In this document: piece by piece, positions 44,172 through 52,593 of the stretch
Numbering within the stretch: the first letter of the stretch is position 1
How the letters are laid out: every line of letters starts with the position of its first letter
Origin: JBBQER01 sp052148155
Lineage (GTDB): Bacteria > Actinomycetota > Acidimicrobiia > IMCC26256 > PALSA-610
Direction: 5' to 3'
Length of the DNA stretch: 64,000 nt
Assembly (NCBI GenBank): GCA_052148155.1
Contig: JBKQIY010000051.1
Location: forward strand, 1 to 64,000
Notes under the pieces: generated by a model
Databases searched by the model: none
What the model was told of the DNA's origin: nothing
The model's input: only the letters and a program-made list of their open reading frames with translations
Translations under genes and position numbers: made by a program

Positions 44172-44882
44172 TTAGATTTCGGGCCAGCCGTGCAGGCCGC
44201 ACTCGTCTTTGCCGCGTCCGGCCCATCGACCGGCGCGGGGGTTGTCGCCCGTGTGTACCGGCCGGGTGCACGGCCAGCAGCCGATCGACGGGTAGCCCTG
44301 CGACGCCAGGGGGTGTTCGATCAGTTCGTGGTCGTGTTTGTACGACTCGATGTCGTCGTCGGTCCAGGGCGCGATCGGGTTGACCTTCACGATGCCTCGA
44401 CCGACGTCGAGATGCACGATCGGCGACCGCGACCGCGCCGGTGTCTCGACCCGACGCAGACCGGTCATCCAGGCTTGCTTGCCGGCGAGGGCTCGGGCGA
44501 GCGGCTCAACTTTGCGCATCGCGCAGCATTCGTCCGGGTCGGTCTGCCACAGGTCGTCGGGCGCGACCAGCGGCTGCATGACCGTGAGGTTGAGGTCGTA
44601 TCGCTCGCGTATGCGCTCGACGTACCAGTGGGTCTGCGCGAAGTGGTACTGCGTGTCGAGGAACACGACTTCGATGTCGGGGACTGCGCGCACCGCGACA
44701 TCGATGAGCACGCAGTCTTGGAACGACGCGGCCAGCACGACGCCGGCTCCGAAGCGTTCCCACGCCCACTTCACCGCGGCCGAAGCCGGCTTGTGCTCGA
44801 GCTCTTTGGCGACAACGGCGAGTTCGCCGAGATCGACGTCGACCAGCGGTCGCGATATTGCGGCGGCGTCCAGGAGGTTCAC
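44172..44882 (-). CDS. cysH: Adenylylsulfate (APS) reductase, CysH family
   Basis: Reduces APS to sulfite with thioredoxin. 236 residues: ASFQDCVLIDVAVRAVPDIEVVFLDTQYHFAQT, then DECCAMRKVEPL and GCWPCTRPV. The two Cys pairs (CC and CxxC) ligate a 4Fe-4S cluster and mark the APS-using rather than PAPS-using form; the catalytic cysteine is in DECGLHG near the end. This fits a cluster with no APS kinase. The GTG overlaps the sir stop (GTGA). Confidence 0.95.
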   Translation of the reverse strand: MNLLDAAAISRPLVDVDLGELAVVAKELEHKPASAAVKWAWERFGAGVVLAASFQDCVLIDVAVRAVPDIEVVFLDTQYHFAQTHWYVERIRERYDLNLTVMQPLVAPDDLWQTDPDECCAMRKVEPLARALAGKQAWMTGLRRVETPARSRSPIVHLDVGRGIVKVNPIAPWTDDDIESYKHDHELIEHPLASQGYPSIGCWPCTRPVHTGDNPRAGRWAGRGKDECGLHGWPEI

Positions 44883-46666
44883 GTTGCGCACTCCCCGTCG
44901 CCAATCTCGGCAACGTACGGGCCGGTCTCGCCGTAGTCGACGAAGAACTCGGGCCCAAGGTCGGGGGTGGGGAAGTGGTCGAGGTCGTGCACCGTTTCGC
45001 CCACGCCCTTGGCGCCGCCGGAACGAGCGAGCCACTGCGAGAACTCCTCGCCGGCGTTGCGTTCCTCATTGAAGCGGCCGACGATGCGCACCACCGCTTC
45101 GGGTGCCGACTTCGCCGGAAGCTTCGAGGCCTTGTCGCCGAACTCGATCTGCATGTCGCCGACATGACCGCCGAGCAGCATCTGGTAGCCGGGTGCAGCT
45201 CGGCCGTGCGCGCGGCGCTCGAGCCCGAAGAAGCCGATATCGGCGATGTGGTGTTGACCACAACTGTTGGTGCAGCCAGAAATGTTCACGCGCACGCCCG
45301 GAACCTCGGCGAGGCCGGCGCCCTCCAGGGCGTCACCGATCGCGGCCGCGAGGCCGCGAGACTGGGTGACCGCGAGGTTGCAGGTATCCGCGCCCGGGCA
45401 GGCCACCACGTCGCGGGCGAGCTCGGCGCCCGGTTCGGCCATCCCGATGTCGGCGAGACGGTCATGCAGGCCGTGGAGGTCGGCTTCGGTGACGTCGCGC
45501 AGTGCGAAGTTCTGACGGTTGGTGACGCGCACGTCGAGGCCGAAGTCGCGCTGGATCTCGGCCAGGGCACGGAACTGCGCCGTGGTGATGTCGCCGAGGC
45601 GGGCGTAGGCCATCACGCTGGTCGTGCCCTTCGCGATCCCGCGTACGACGTTTGCTTCTTGCCAGCGGTCGTACGGATCGGTCGCGAGCAGCTTCACCGG
45701 CACGCCTTTGATCGTGCCGGTCGGCGCGATCATCTCGCCGCCCGCGGGTGCGTCGCCCATGATCCGTACCTGCTCGGGAATGCCGCCCGGCCAGCCGCGT
45801 GCCGCCCGCAAGAACTTGCGTTCTTTGACGATGCGTTCGCGCAGTTCGTCGATCCCCATCGTGTCGACGAGCCATTTCATGCGGGCCCGGATCTTGTTGT
45901 CCCGGTTGCCGTAGTGGTCGAAGGTACGCAGGCACGCCTCGATTGTCGGCAGGAGGTCTTCGCGCGCGGTGAACTCCTCGAGTGCCTGCGCGGGATGCGG
46001 GTTGGCGCCGAGGCCGCCGGCGACGAACACCTGGAAGCCTGCTTCCTCGGTGCCGTCGGGGAGCGTCCGGGTCGTCGCGATCACGCCGACGTCGTTGAAC
46101 ATCGCCTGGCCGCAGTCGGTGGCGCAACCCGAAAAGTTGATCTTGAACTTGCGAGGCAGCCGCTGCGAGTAGGGGTGGCGGAGCAGCCAGCGTGCGGTCG
46201 CCTCCGCCCACGGCGTGATGTCCAGCTTCTCCTGCGGGCAGGCGCCAGCGAGGTGACAGCCCATGACGTTGCGAACCGTGTCGCCGCATGCCTCGCGTGA
46301 GGTCAGTCCGACCGAGGCCATCAACCGCAGAATCTCAGGGGTGCGTTCGAGCTCGACGAAGTGGAACTGCACGTTCTGGCGTGTCGTCAGGTGACCCCAG
46401 CCGCGGGAGTAGGTCTCGGCGATGTACGCGAACGTCTCGAGCTGTTCGGCGCTCACCCGGCCGTGCGGCACCTTGACGCGCAGCATCTGGTTGTGGCCGC
46501 CCTGACGTTGGCCGTACACGCCCTGGTTCAGACGGAAGACGCGGAACACGTCCTCGTCGACCCGTCCGTCGAGGTACTCCGTCACTGTGCGCTCGTAACG
46601 GTCGAGCTCTTCGGTGATCATCGGGTCGAGGATTCGGTTGGACAGTTCGCGGACGTCGATCGCCAT
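44879..46666 (-). CDS. sir: Ferredoxin-dependent sulfite reductase (sulfite/nitrite reductase family)
   Basis: Six-electron reduction of sulfite to sulfide. 595 residues with two sulfite-reductase ferredoxin-like halves and two sirohaem domains. N-half: RLNQGVYGQRQGGHNQMLRVKVPHG, HLTTRQNVQFHFVELE. C-half: the cluster/sirohaem motif CPGADTC and, 35 residues on, NISGCTNSCGQHH. Assimilatory nitrite reduction is chemically possible, but the cysH-cysD-cysN neighbours argue for sulfite. ATG 46666 begins MAIDVRELSN. First gene of the operon. Confidence 0.94.
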   Translation of the reverse strand: MAIDVRELSNRILDPMITEELDRYERTVTEYLDGRVDEDVFRVFRLNQGVYGQRQGGHNQMLRVKVPHGRVSAEQLETFAYIAETYSRGWGHLTTRQNVQFHFVELERTPEILRLMASVGLTSREACGDTVRNVMGCHLAGACPQEKLDITPWAEATARWLLRHPYSQRLPRKFKINFSGCATDCGQAMFNDVGVIATTRTLPDGTEEAGFQVFVAGGLGANPHPAQALEEFTAREDLLPTIEACLRTFDHYGNRDNKIRARMKWLVDTMGIDELRERIVKERKFLRAARGWPGGIPEQVRIMGDAPAGGEMIAPTGTIKGVPVKLLATDPYDRWQEANVVRGIAKGTTSVMAYARLGDITTAQFRALAEIQRDFGLDVRVTNRQNFALRDVTEADLHGLHDRLADIGMAEPGAELARDVVACPGADTCNLAVTQSRGLAAAIGDALEGAGLAEVPGVRVNISGCTNSCGQHHIADIGFFGLERRAHGRAAPGYQMLLGGHVGDMQIEFGDKASKLPAKSAPEAVVRIVGRFNEERNAGEEFSQWLARSGGAKGVGETVHDLDHFPTPDLGPEFFVDYGETGPYVAEIGDGECAT

Positions 46667-46746
46667 AGGGCGGCTCCCGGGTGGGGAAAAGGACAGTGCG
46701 CAGGGCGAAAGAAGGACGCCGGCGCTCAGCGGACGCGCACAGAAGA

Positions 46747-46789
46747 CATCTCGTCGTGGGTTTCGTGCGAAGTACGACCCATCGAGATG
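46747..46789. promoter_or_regulatory. Long imperfect hairpin in the sir operon leader
   Basis: Arms CATCTCG (46747-46753) and CGAGATG (46783-46789) enclose TGGGT/ACCCA and CGT/ACG, making about 15 pairs with small bulges and a 7-nt loop. It lies 81 bp before the sir ATG and downstream of a possible promoter. It may be an operator or a leader RNA structure. It has no T-run and does not match a riboswitch I can name. Confidence 0.5.
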
Positions 46790-46822
46790 CTGGCAGCGCC
46801 GCGGAACTGAATCACGACCTGC

Positions 46823-46828
46823 ACAGTA
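46823..46828 (-). promoter_or_regulatory. Possible -10 box (TACTGT) for the sir-cys operon
   Basis: TACTGT on the minus strand would start a transcript near 46816 with a leader of about 150 nt containing the hairpin. The -35 region is weak. Confidence 0.3.
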
Positions 46829-46955
46829 GCCCATTTCCGATCCAAATGCCAGCGGCGGGGTCAGGAATTTCTTCCACCATCATGGTCTAGTTCGTCCATT
46901 GAGTTGGTCGACTTCTGGTGCTCGTATCGTCGCGAGGAGTGCGCGTGTCCATCGG

Positions 46956-46961
46956 TATTCT
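46956..46961 (+). promoter_or_regulatory. -10 box (TATTCT) placing proS mRNA start at its ATG
   Basis: TATTCT is followed by CCCAACCC and ATG 46970 (8 nt). There is no ribosome site in the gap. Confidence 0.45.
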
Positions 46962-46969
46962 CCCAACCC

Positions 46970-48688
46970 ATGCGCATGTCGGTGCTATTCCTGCGCACGT
47001 TGCGCGAAGACCCGGCCGACGCGGACGTCGACAGCCATCGGCTGCTCCTGCGGGCCGGCTACATCCGCCGGGTGGCGACCGGCTTGTACTCGTGGCTGCC
47101 GCTCGGGGCGCGGGTGATGCGCAAGGTTTCGGAGATCGTCCGCCAAGAGATGGACGAGGCCGGCGCCCAGGAGGTGTCACTGCCGATCGCGCAGCCGCTC
47201 GAGTTGTGGGATCGGACCGGACGCAACGCGCTCTACGGCGAGTTGATGTTCCGTCTGACCGACCGCAAAGACAGCGCGTACTGCCTTTCCCCCACTGCGG
47301 AGGAGGTCATGACGACCCTCGTCGCACAGGAGTACGGCTCGTACCGCGATCTGCCGGTGAATCTCTACCAGATCAACTGGAAATACCGGGACGAGATCCG
47401 ACCCCGTTTCGGGTTGCTCCGCAGCCGCGAGTTCCTGATGAAAGACGCCTACTCCTTCGACCTCGACGCCGCCGGCCAGCGCGAAAGCTACCGGCGCATG
47501 TACGACGCGTACCACCGGATCTTCGAACGGTGCGGGCTCACCTTCCGGCCGGTGGAGGCCCAGTCGGGTGAAATGGGCGGCGACGTCAACCACGAGTTCA
47601 TGGCGGTCGCCGCGGTCGGCGAAGACGACTTCGTGTGGTGCAAGGCGTGCGACTACGCCGCCAACGTCGAGGCCGCGCGGCGCCAACCACCGAACGAACC
47701 GGATGCCGCCGTCCCTCCACCCGACCTTGCAGCGCGCGACAAGGTGCACACCCCCGATCTCGGCGCGATCGCCGGTGTCTCAAAGTTCCTCCAGGTCGCG
47801 CCCAACGAAATGTTGAAATGCATCGCGTTCGATGTCGGCGGCGAACTCGGCCTCGCGATCGTGCCCGGAGACCGTGAGGTCAACGAGTTCGCGCTCGCGG
47901 CCGCGCTCGCGCCCAAGCACGTCCGGCTGTTCACCGATGCCGATTTCGAGGCGCATCCCGAGTTGGCGAAGGGCTACATCGGTCCCGACTTCCCGGGGGC
48001 AGTGGTCGTCGTCGCCGATCCCGCGATCGCGGCGCCCATCGGCTGGGTCACCGGCGCCAACGAGACCGACCATCACGTGCGCAACGCGGTGCTCGGCCGC
48101 GACTTCCACGTCGACGTGTGGGCCGACCTCGTGACGATCGTGTCGGGCGACCGCTGCCCGCGCTGTCAGGAGCCGCTCTCCGTCGATCGGGGCATCGAGG
48201 TCGGGCACGTCTTCCAGATCGGCACCAAGTACTCGGTCGCGTTCGACGCGAACTACACCGACGAACACGGCGACCAGCATCCCATGGTCATGGGCTGTTA
48301 CGGGATCGGCGTGTCGCGCGTCGTCGCCGCGATCGTCGAGGAGCACCACGACGAGCACGGCATCGCGTGGCCGGCCGCGCTCGCGCCGTTCGACGTCCAC
48401 CTCCTGGTCGTACCCGGCCGTGGCGAACAGGCAGCCGAGGTGTTCTCGCAGGCCGAGCGCATCTACGCAGAGCTCAGCGCGCGCGGTGTCGACGTGCTCT
48501 ACGACGATCGGGACGCCAGCCCCGGAGTGAAGTTCGCCGACGCGGATCTCATCGGCGTGCCGACCCAGATCGTCGTCGGTGCGAAAGGTCTGGCCAAAGG
48601 GATCGTTGAACGCAAGGACCGGGCGACCGGCACCCGTGACGACGTGCCGCTCGGCGAGATCGTCAATCGGCTCGATCCTCGGCGCTGA
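46970..48688 (+). CDS. proS: Prolyl-tRNA synthetase
   Basis: Charges tRNA-Pro. 572 residues, bacterial type with editing insert. RMSVLFLRTLREDPADADVDSHRLLLRAGYIRRVATGLYSWLPLG-type N-terminus; motif 2 region INWKYRDEIRPRFGLLRSREFLMKDAYSFD; YbaK-like editing insert about residues 230-390; motif 3 VMGCYGIGVSRVVAAIVE; C-terminal anticodon domain ending VNRLDPRR. ATG 46970 is fixed by the conserved start. Its last 26 bp overlap a convergent small membrane gene. Confidence 0.97.
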   Translation: MRMSVLFLRTLREDPADADVDSHRLLLRAGYIRRVATGLYSWLPLGARVMRKVSEIVRQEMDEAGAQEVSLPIAQPLELWDRTGRNALYGELMFRLTDRKDSAYCLSPTAEEVMTTLVAQEYGSYRDLPVNLYQINWKYRDEIRPRFGLLRSREFLMKDAYSFDLDAAGQRESYRRMYDAYHRIFERCGLTFRPVEAQSGEMGGDVNHEFMAVAAVGEDDFVWCKACDYAANVEAARRQPPNEPDAAVPPPDLAARDKVHTPDLGAIAGVSKFLQVAPNEMLKCIAFDVGGELGLAIVPGDREVNEFALAAALAPKHVRLFTDADFEAHPELAKGYIGPDFPGAVVVVADPAIAAPIGWVTGANETDHHVRNAVLGRDFHVDVWADLVTIVSGDRCPRCQEPLSVDRGIEVGHVFQIGTKYSVAFDANYTDEHGDQHPMVMGCYGIGVSRVVAAIVEEHHDEHGIAWPAALAPFDVHLLVVPGRGEQAAEVFSQAERIYAELSARGVDVLYDDRDASPGVKFADADLIGVPTQIVVGAKGLAKGIVERKDRATGTRDDVPLGEIVNRLDPRR

Positions 48689-48932
48689 CCGGCGCGCCCG
48701 GCGCGCCCGGCGCGACCGGGTCGTGCGGGCCGATACGCCCGAGTCCACGGTCGCCGGCTCGGAAAAGCGTCGCGACCAGCGCGACGACGCCCAACACGAT
48801 CAGACCGACCGCGGCGCCCCACTGTGGGCTCACGTCGACCGAGGTTGCCTGCGTCACGATCACGATCGCGCCTGAGATCGCGAACGCGAGCCCGAACAAC
48901 AGGGCGAGCAGGTCGATGGGATGACGCGACAT
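48663..48932 (-). CDS. Small two-helix membrane protein downstream of the PspC gene
   Basis: 89 residues: DLLALLFGLAFAISGAIVIV and WGAAVGLIVLGVVALVATLF are membrane helices, followed by a polar Gly/Pro-rich tail partly encoded by GGCGCGCCC repeats near 48690-48715. The start overlaps the PspC gene stop (ATGA), so both are one unit. I do not recognise the family; a role in the envelope-stress locus is inferred from position. Confidence 0.7.
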   Translation of the reverse strand: MSRHPIDLLALLFGLAFAISGAIVIVTQATSVDVSPQWGAAVGLIVLGVVALVATLFRAGDRGLGRIGPHDPVAPGAPGAPVSAEDRAD

Positions 48933-50266
48933 CAGTTCGCCTCCGAGAAGATGGTTTCCGCCCCGTTCGGATCGAAGCGGTGAACTTGCACGGCGCCGGC
49001 GCCGACGCGCAGATCGAGGTCGAGCTCGCCGCGGCGCGTTCCCGGCACGGTGCGGGTCTGCTGCGCGGGCCAGCCGCCGTCGTTCCCGCCGAACAGCAGG
49101 ACCGCGCCGGCTCCGGCGTGTGCGTTCACGACGACCGTGACCGTGGCGGGGACGTCGATCACCAAGTTGCCGATCCCGAGTTGGGCGCGCAGCTCCGTGG
49201 TGTGGCCAGCGAGGGGAACCTCTCGCAGGTCGACGTCGAGCCGTCCGATGCCCATCTCGTAGTTCGAGCGCAGCTCCGAGCGGGTGGTCGGGATGTATTC
49301 GCGGTTGCCGGTGCCGCCGGTCAACGGCACGTCGATTGTCGCGGCCGGAAGTGTCGCGAGGAGGACCAGGATGCCGAGCGGGACGAGCCCGCGGGCTCGT
49401 CCGAACCATGCGGACAGCATCAGCGCGAGCCCGACGACGCACAGCGCTCCCGCGAGGATCTCGGCGGCCGTGAGATGGGTGGTGCCAGCATTGTCGAGCA
49501 GTGTCACTACGCCGCCGCCGATGAGCAACACGCTGCAGGTGAGCGGTGCGAGGAAGGCGCGCGGGCGCGGTTTGCGCGTCCGGGGCGTCGGCGCGATCGG
49601 CCAGGGTGCGGCCTGGGTCCATGCGCTCGGCGGAATCGGAGGCAGCGGCGGCGTCGGCAGGGTCGGTGTCGTCAGCGCTTCCCCCGACGACGCCGCCGAC
49701 GTCGACGTCTCGTCGGGATTCGTGCCGGATGCGGGTGGTGCGGGAGCCGCCGCGCCGCCGGGAGCCCATGGGGGTGGCGCGGCGGGTGTCGAACCCTCGG
49801 GGTCGGTGTTGGGGTGGTGCAAGACGAGCACCGACAGTCCGGCGACGATCAGCAGCGTTGCCCACACGACGCGGGCGCCCTGGCGGAAGGGGTGGAACAC
49901 TTCGCCGAACACGATGATCAGTCCCAGTGCGAGGAGCCCGAGTCCGACGATGTAGCCCGCGTTCCGGACCCGAAAGCCGTTGTGATCGTGCCAGAGCTCG
50001 CCGAGCGGGGCGGGATGCTCGTCGCTCGGGAATGCAAGCCAGCAGATTGCGTACGCCGCGACGCCGACTCCGAACGAGGCGAGGGCCACGACCACCCAGA
50101 TCACGCGCATGACGACGACGTCGATGTGGAAGGCGTCGGCCATGCCCGTCGCGACGCCGGCGACCATTCGACCGTGCTCACGCCGCACGAACCGCCACGG
50201 CGCCCGCGGCGGCTGGTGTGGGGTCGCGGTTGCGCTGGGCCCGTTTCCGGGGGGAGTGGTATTCAT
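48932..50266 (-). CDS. PspC-domain membrane protein with LiaF/toastrack-like C-terminus
   Basis: 444 residues. PspC domain RREHGRMVAGVATGMADAFHIDVVVMRV with its helix to about 80, more membrane helices near 105-145, a Pro/Ala-rich linker about 155-230, further helices about 235-310, then a beta-rich domain with repeats such as MGIGRLDVDLREV, LGIGNLVIDVPATVTVVV and VGAGAVQVHRF, the pattern of LiaF/toastrack domains. Such proteins sense envelope damage with LiaRS-like two-component systems; here a PspC-kinase/regulator pair is divergent, 129 bp away. Confidence 0.85.
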   Translation of the reverse strand: MNTTPPGNGPSATATPHQPPRAPWRFVRREHGRMVAGVATGMADAFHIDVVVMRVIWVVVALASFGVGVAAYAICWLAFPSDEHPAPLGELWHDHNGFRVRNAGYIVGLGLLALGLIIVFGEVFHPFRQGARVVWATLLIVAGLSVLVLHHPNTDPEGSTPAAPPPWAPGGAAAPAPPASGTNPDETSTSAASSGEALTTPTLPTPPLPPIPPSAWTQAAPWPIAPTPRTRKPRPRAFLAPLTCSVLLIGGGVVTLLDNAGTTHLTAAEILAGALCVVGLALMLSAWFGRARGLVPLGILVLLATLPAATIDVPLTGGTGNREYIPTTRSELRSNYEMGIGRLDVDLREVPLAGHTTELRAQLGIGNLVIDVPATVTVVVNAHAGAGAVLLFGGNDGGWPAQQTRTVPGTRRGELDLDLRVGAGAVQVHRFDPNGAETIFSEAN

Positions 50267-50395
50267 GGATCGATCGTGCTCGCGCCCCGCTCGACCCGGT
50301 ATCGGGGACATCCCCGAGCCGCTCCCGGACGGCGCGGCCACGGATACGGGTTACTCCCGATCCGGGCGCATGTGCGGCAGTGCGATCATCATGGG

Positions 50396-51631
50396 GTGAG
50401 CTTCGAACGGCAGCGGCTCGTGCGCCGCCACGACGGGCGCATCATCGCGGGGGTGGCGGCCGGCCTCGGAGACTCGATCGGCGTCGACGCGAACGTCGTG
50501 CGCTGCGCGCTGTGCGTCCTCGCGCTCGCCGGCGGAGTCGGCCTGGTCCTGTACGGCCTGGGCTGGGCGGTGATGCCCGCCGCGGCGCGCGACGTGTCGA
50601 CGCCGCGGGGCACCGACGCGATTTCGACGGTGGCGTTCGCCGCGGTTGTGCTCGGCGTCGTGCTGTTGGTGCGCGCGGTTGGACCGTGGCCGGGCGACGT
50701 GATCGTGTGGCCGCTCGGCGCGGCCATGGTCGGTCTGTCAGTGCTGTCGACCCGCGCCGGCGACAACGCGCCGGAACCGCCAGACTGGCCGTTCCTCGAT
50801 CGGCTTCCGGGCGACGCGGCCGACGCGGTCGCGGTGCTCTTCGGAACCCGCAGGGGCGCCCTCGCTCGAATCGTCGCGGGCATTGCGTGCATCGCGGCGG
50901 GACTCGGTGCGTTCTTCTTCAGCGCCGACTCGTGGCAGGCGCTGCGGGGCGGCGTCGTCGGCGCGTCGGTCGTGCTGGTCGGCTTCGCGTTGATTATCGG
51001 CCCGGGTGCATGGGAGCTCGTGCATCAGCTCGTCGGCGAGCGGCGTGAACGGATCCGTTCCGACGAGCGCGCCGAAGTCGCGGCCCACCTGCATGACTCG
51101 GTACTCCAGACCCTCGCGCTCGTCCAACGGCGCGCTGACAACCCGCGTGAGGTGGTGCGACTCGCACGTATGCAAGAACGCGAGCTGCGCAGTTGGCTGC
51201 TCGGCCGTGGCGAAGACGCCGACGTGAACGACGGATCGTTGGGTGCCGCGCTCGACGATCTCGCGGCTGAGGTCGAGGCCGAGCACGGCGTACCGGTCGA
51301 GGTGGTACGCGTCCGCGACTGCCCGGCCGGAGGAATGCAACCACTCCTGTTGGCCGCCCGCGAGGCGATCGTGAACGCGGTTCGGCACTCGGGCGCGCTG
51401 ACCGTGTCGGTGTACCTGGAGGTCGAACGTCAACGCGTCTCGATCTTCGTGCGCGATCGGGGCCGCGGTTTCGACCCGGGCGCGGTCGCTGAGGATCGTC
51501 GCGGGATCTCGGGGTCGATCGTGGACCGGCTCGCGCGAGCTGGGGGTTCCGGCGAAGTGCGCACAACCCCAGGTGAAGGCACCGAGGTCGAGATGTCACT
51601 TCCGCGCCTGACCGAAGGTGCCACCTCATGA
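50396..51631 (+). CDS. Sensor histidine kinase with N-terminal PspC domain (NarL/LiaS type)
   Basis: 411 residues. PspC domain RRHDGRIIAGVAAGLGDSIGVDANVVRCALCVLALAG, then several membrane helices to about 215, the HisKA_3 box AAHLHDSVLQTLALVQRR with His-233 as phosphorylation site, and a HATPase domain with AAREAIVNAVRHSGA and RDRGRGFDPG. No periplasmic sensor domain is seen, as in intramembrane-sensing kinases. GTG 50396 follows GATCAT by 6 nt. Stop/start overlap with the response regulator gene. Confidence 0.92.
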   Translation: MSFERQRLVRRHDGRIIAGVAAGLGDSIGVDANVVRCALCVLALAGGVGLVLYGLGWAVMPAAARDVSTPRGTDAISTVAFAAVVLGVVLLVRAVGPWPGDVIVWPLGAAMVGLSVLSTRAGDNAPEPPDWPFLDRLPGDAADAVAVLFGTRRGALARIVAGIACIAAGLGAFFFSADSWQALRGGVVGASVVLVGFALIIGPGAWELVHQLVGERRERIRSDERAEVAAHLHDSVLQTLALVQRRADNPREVVRLARMQERELRSWLLGRGEDADVNDGSLGAALDDLAAEVEAEHGVPVEVVRVRDCPAGGMQPLLLAAREAIVNAVRHSGALTVSVYLEVERQRVSIFVRDRGRGFDPGAVAEDRRGISGSIVDRLARAGGSGEVRTTPGEGTEVEMSLPRLTEGATS

Positions 51632-52260
51632 TCCGCGTGTTCCTCGTCGACGACCATCAGCTCTTTTTGTCCGGAGTACGCGCGGAAATGGGCGACGCGG
51701 TCGAAGTGATCGGCAGCGCCTCGGAGGTAGACGCGGCGATCGAGATGATTCGTGATCGCACGCCCGACGTCGTATTGGTCGACGTGCACATGCCCGGCGG
51801 TGGTGGCGCGCGAGTGATCGCCGAGGTGCTGTCGACCCATCCCGACATCAGGTTCTTGGCGTTGTCGGTCAGCGACGCCCCCGAAGATGTGATCGCGACC
51901 ATCCGAGCCGGCGCGCGCGGGTATGTCACAAAGACGATCTCGCCTGAAGAGCTCGTGGCCGCGGTGGGAGCCGTCGCGGCGGGCGACGCGGTGTTCTCGC
52001 CGCGACTCGCCGGGTTCGTGCTCGATGCCTTCTCGAGCGAAGCGCCTCCCGCGACCGACCCCGAACTCGAACAGCTCACGCCACGCGAGCGTGAAGTACT
52101 GCGACTGATCGCACGTGGTTACGCCTACAAGGAAGTCGCCCGCGACCTTGGGATCTCGGTGAAAACGGTCGAGACGCACGTCTCGTCCGTGCTCCGCAAG
52201 CTGCAGCTCTCGAGTCGCCATCAGCTCGCGCGCTGGGCTACCGATCGCCGTCTCCTGTAG
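51628..52260 (+). CDS. Response regulator, NarL/LuxR family
   Basis: 210 residues. Receiver: IRVFLVDDHQLFLSGVRAEM, phospho-acceptor Asp-52 in VVLVDVHMPG, and KTISPEEL. LuxR helix-turn-helix LTPREREVLRLIARGYAYKEVARDLGISVKTVETHVSSVLRKLQL. Cognate to the overlapping kinase gene; likely targets are the divergent PspC operon and itself, by analogy with LiaR. Confidence 0.94.
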   Translation: MIRVFLVDDHQLFLSGVRAEMGDAVEVIGSASEVDAAIEMIRDRTPDVVLVDVHMPGGGGARVIAEVLSTHPDIRFLALSVSDAPEDVIATIRAGARGYVTKTISPEELVAAVGAVAAGDAVFSPRLAGFVLDAFSSEAPPATDPELEQLTPREREVLRLIARGYAYKEVARDLGISVKTVETHVSSVLRKLQLSSRHQLARWATDRRLL

Positions 52261-52328
52261 TCGTTTCGCCACCGCATCGCGGGTCGGCTCGCACTGGCCG
52301 TGGGTGGCGCGGAAGGGTGCGTCGGACC

Positions 52329-52346
52329 GCGGGCCCGTTGGCCCGC
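52329..52346. terminator. GC-rich hairpin, candidate terminator of the two-component operon
   Basis: GCGGGCC, loop CGTT, GGCCCGC: 7-bp perfect stem about 70 bp after the regulator stop. No T-run follows, so termination strength is uncertain. Confidence 0.3.
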
Positions 52347-52580
52347 TGGGCTGAGCGGTCGCCGGTCGGGTTGGGACCCTTCGACGGTCGATCATTGACG
52401 GCGCCGACCGGTTCCGCCACCGACCGGCGCCGGTGCGTTCACCCGCCGTCGTCCGCCCGTCTCCCAACGCGCGGTCGGTCGATCCGGGCGGAGTCAAACC
52501 TCGGGAAGGTCATGCACGCCATGTGCGTACGAGGTGAGGTCGTCGAACGTGCGACGGGGCATCGTCAGCGCGTTGTGTCG

Positions 52581-52586
52581 TAGTTT
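52581..52586 (+). promoter_or_regulatory. -10 box (TAGTTT) ahead of the DNA ligase gene
   Basis: TAGTTT is followed by 7 nt and GTG 52594, another predicted leaderless start. Confidence 0.4.
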
Positions 52587-52593
52587 CCCGTAC

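Larger units (their letters stand above)
52261..52593. other. Intergenic stretch between response regulator and ligase
   Basis: About 330 bp with no convincing gene. It contains a hairpin at 52329-52346 and, at its right end, the likely ligase promoter. Confidence 0.5.

Noticed and set aside
48824..50395. N-terminal extension of the sensor kinase frame back to 48824
   Set aside because: It lies antisense to the PspC-toastrack gene; the PspC domain of the kinase starts directly after GTG 50396.
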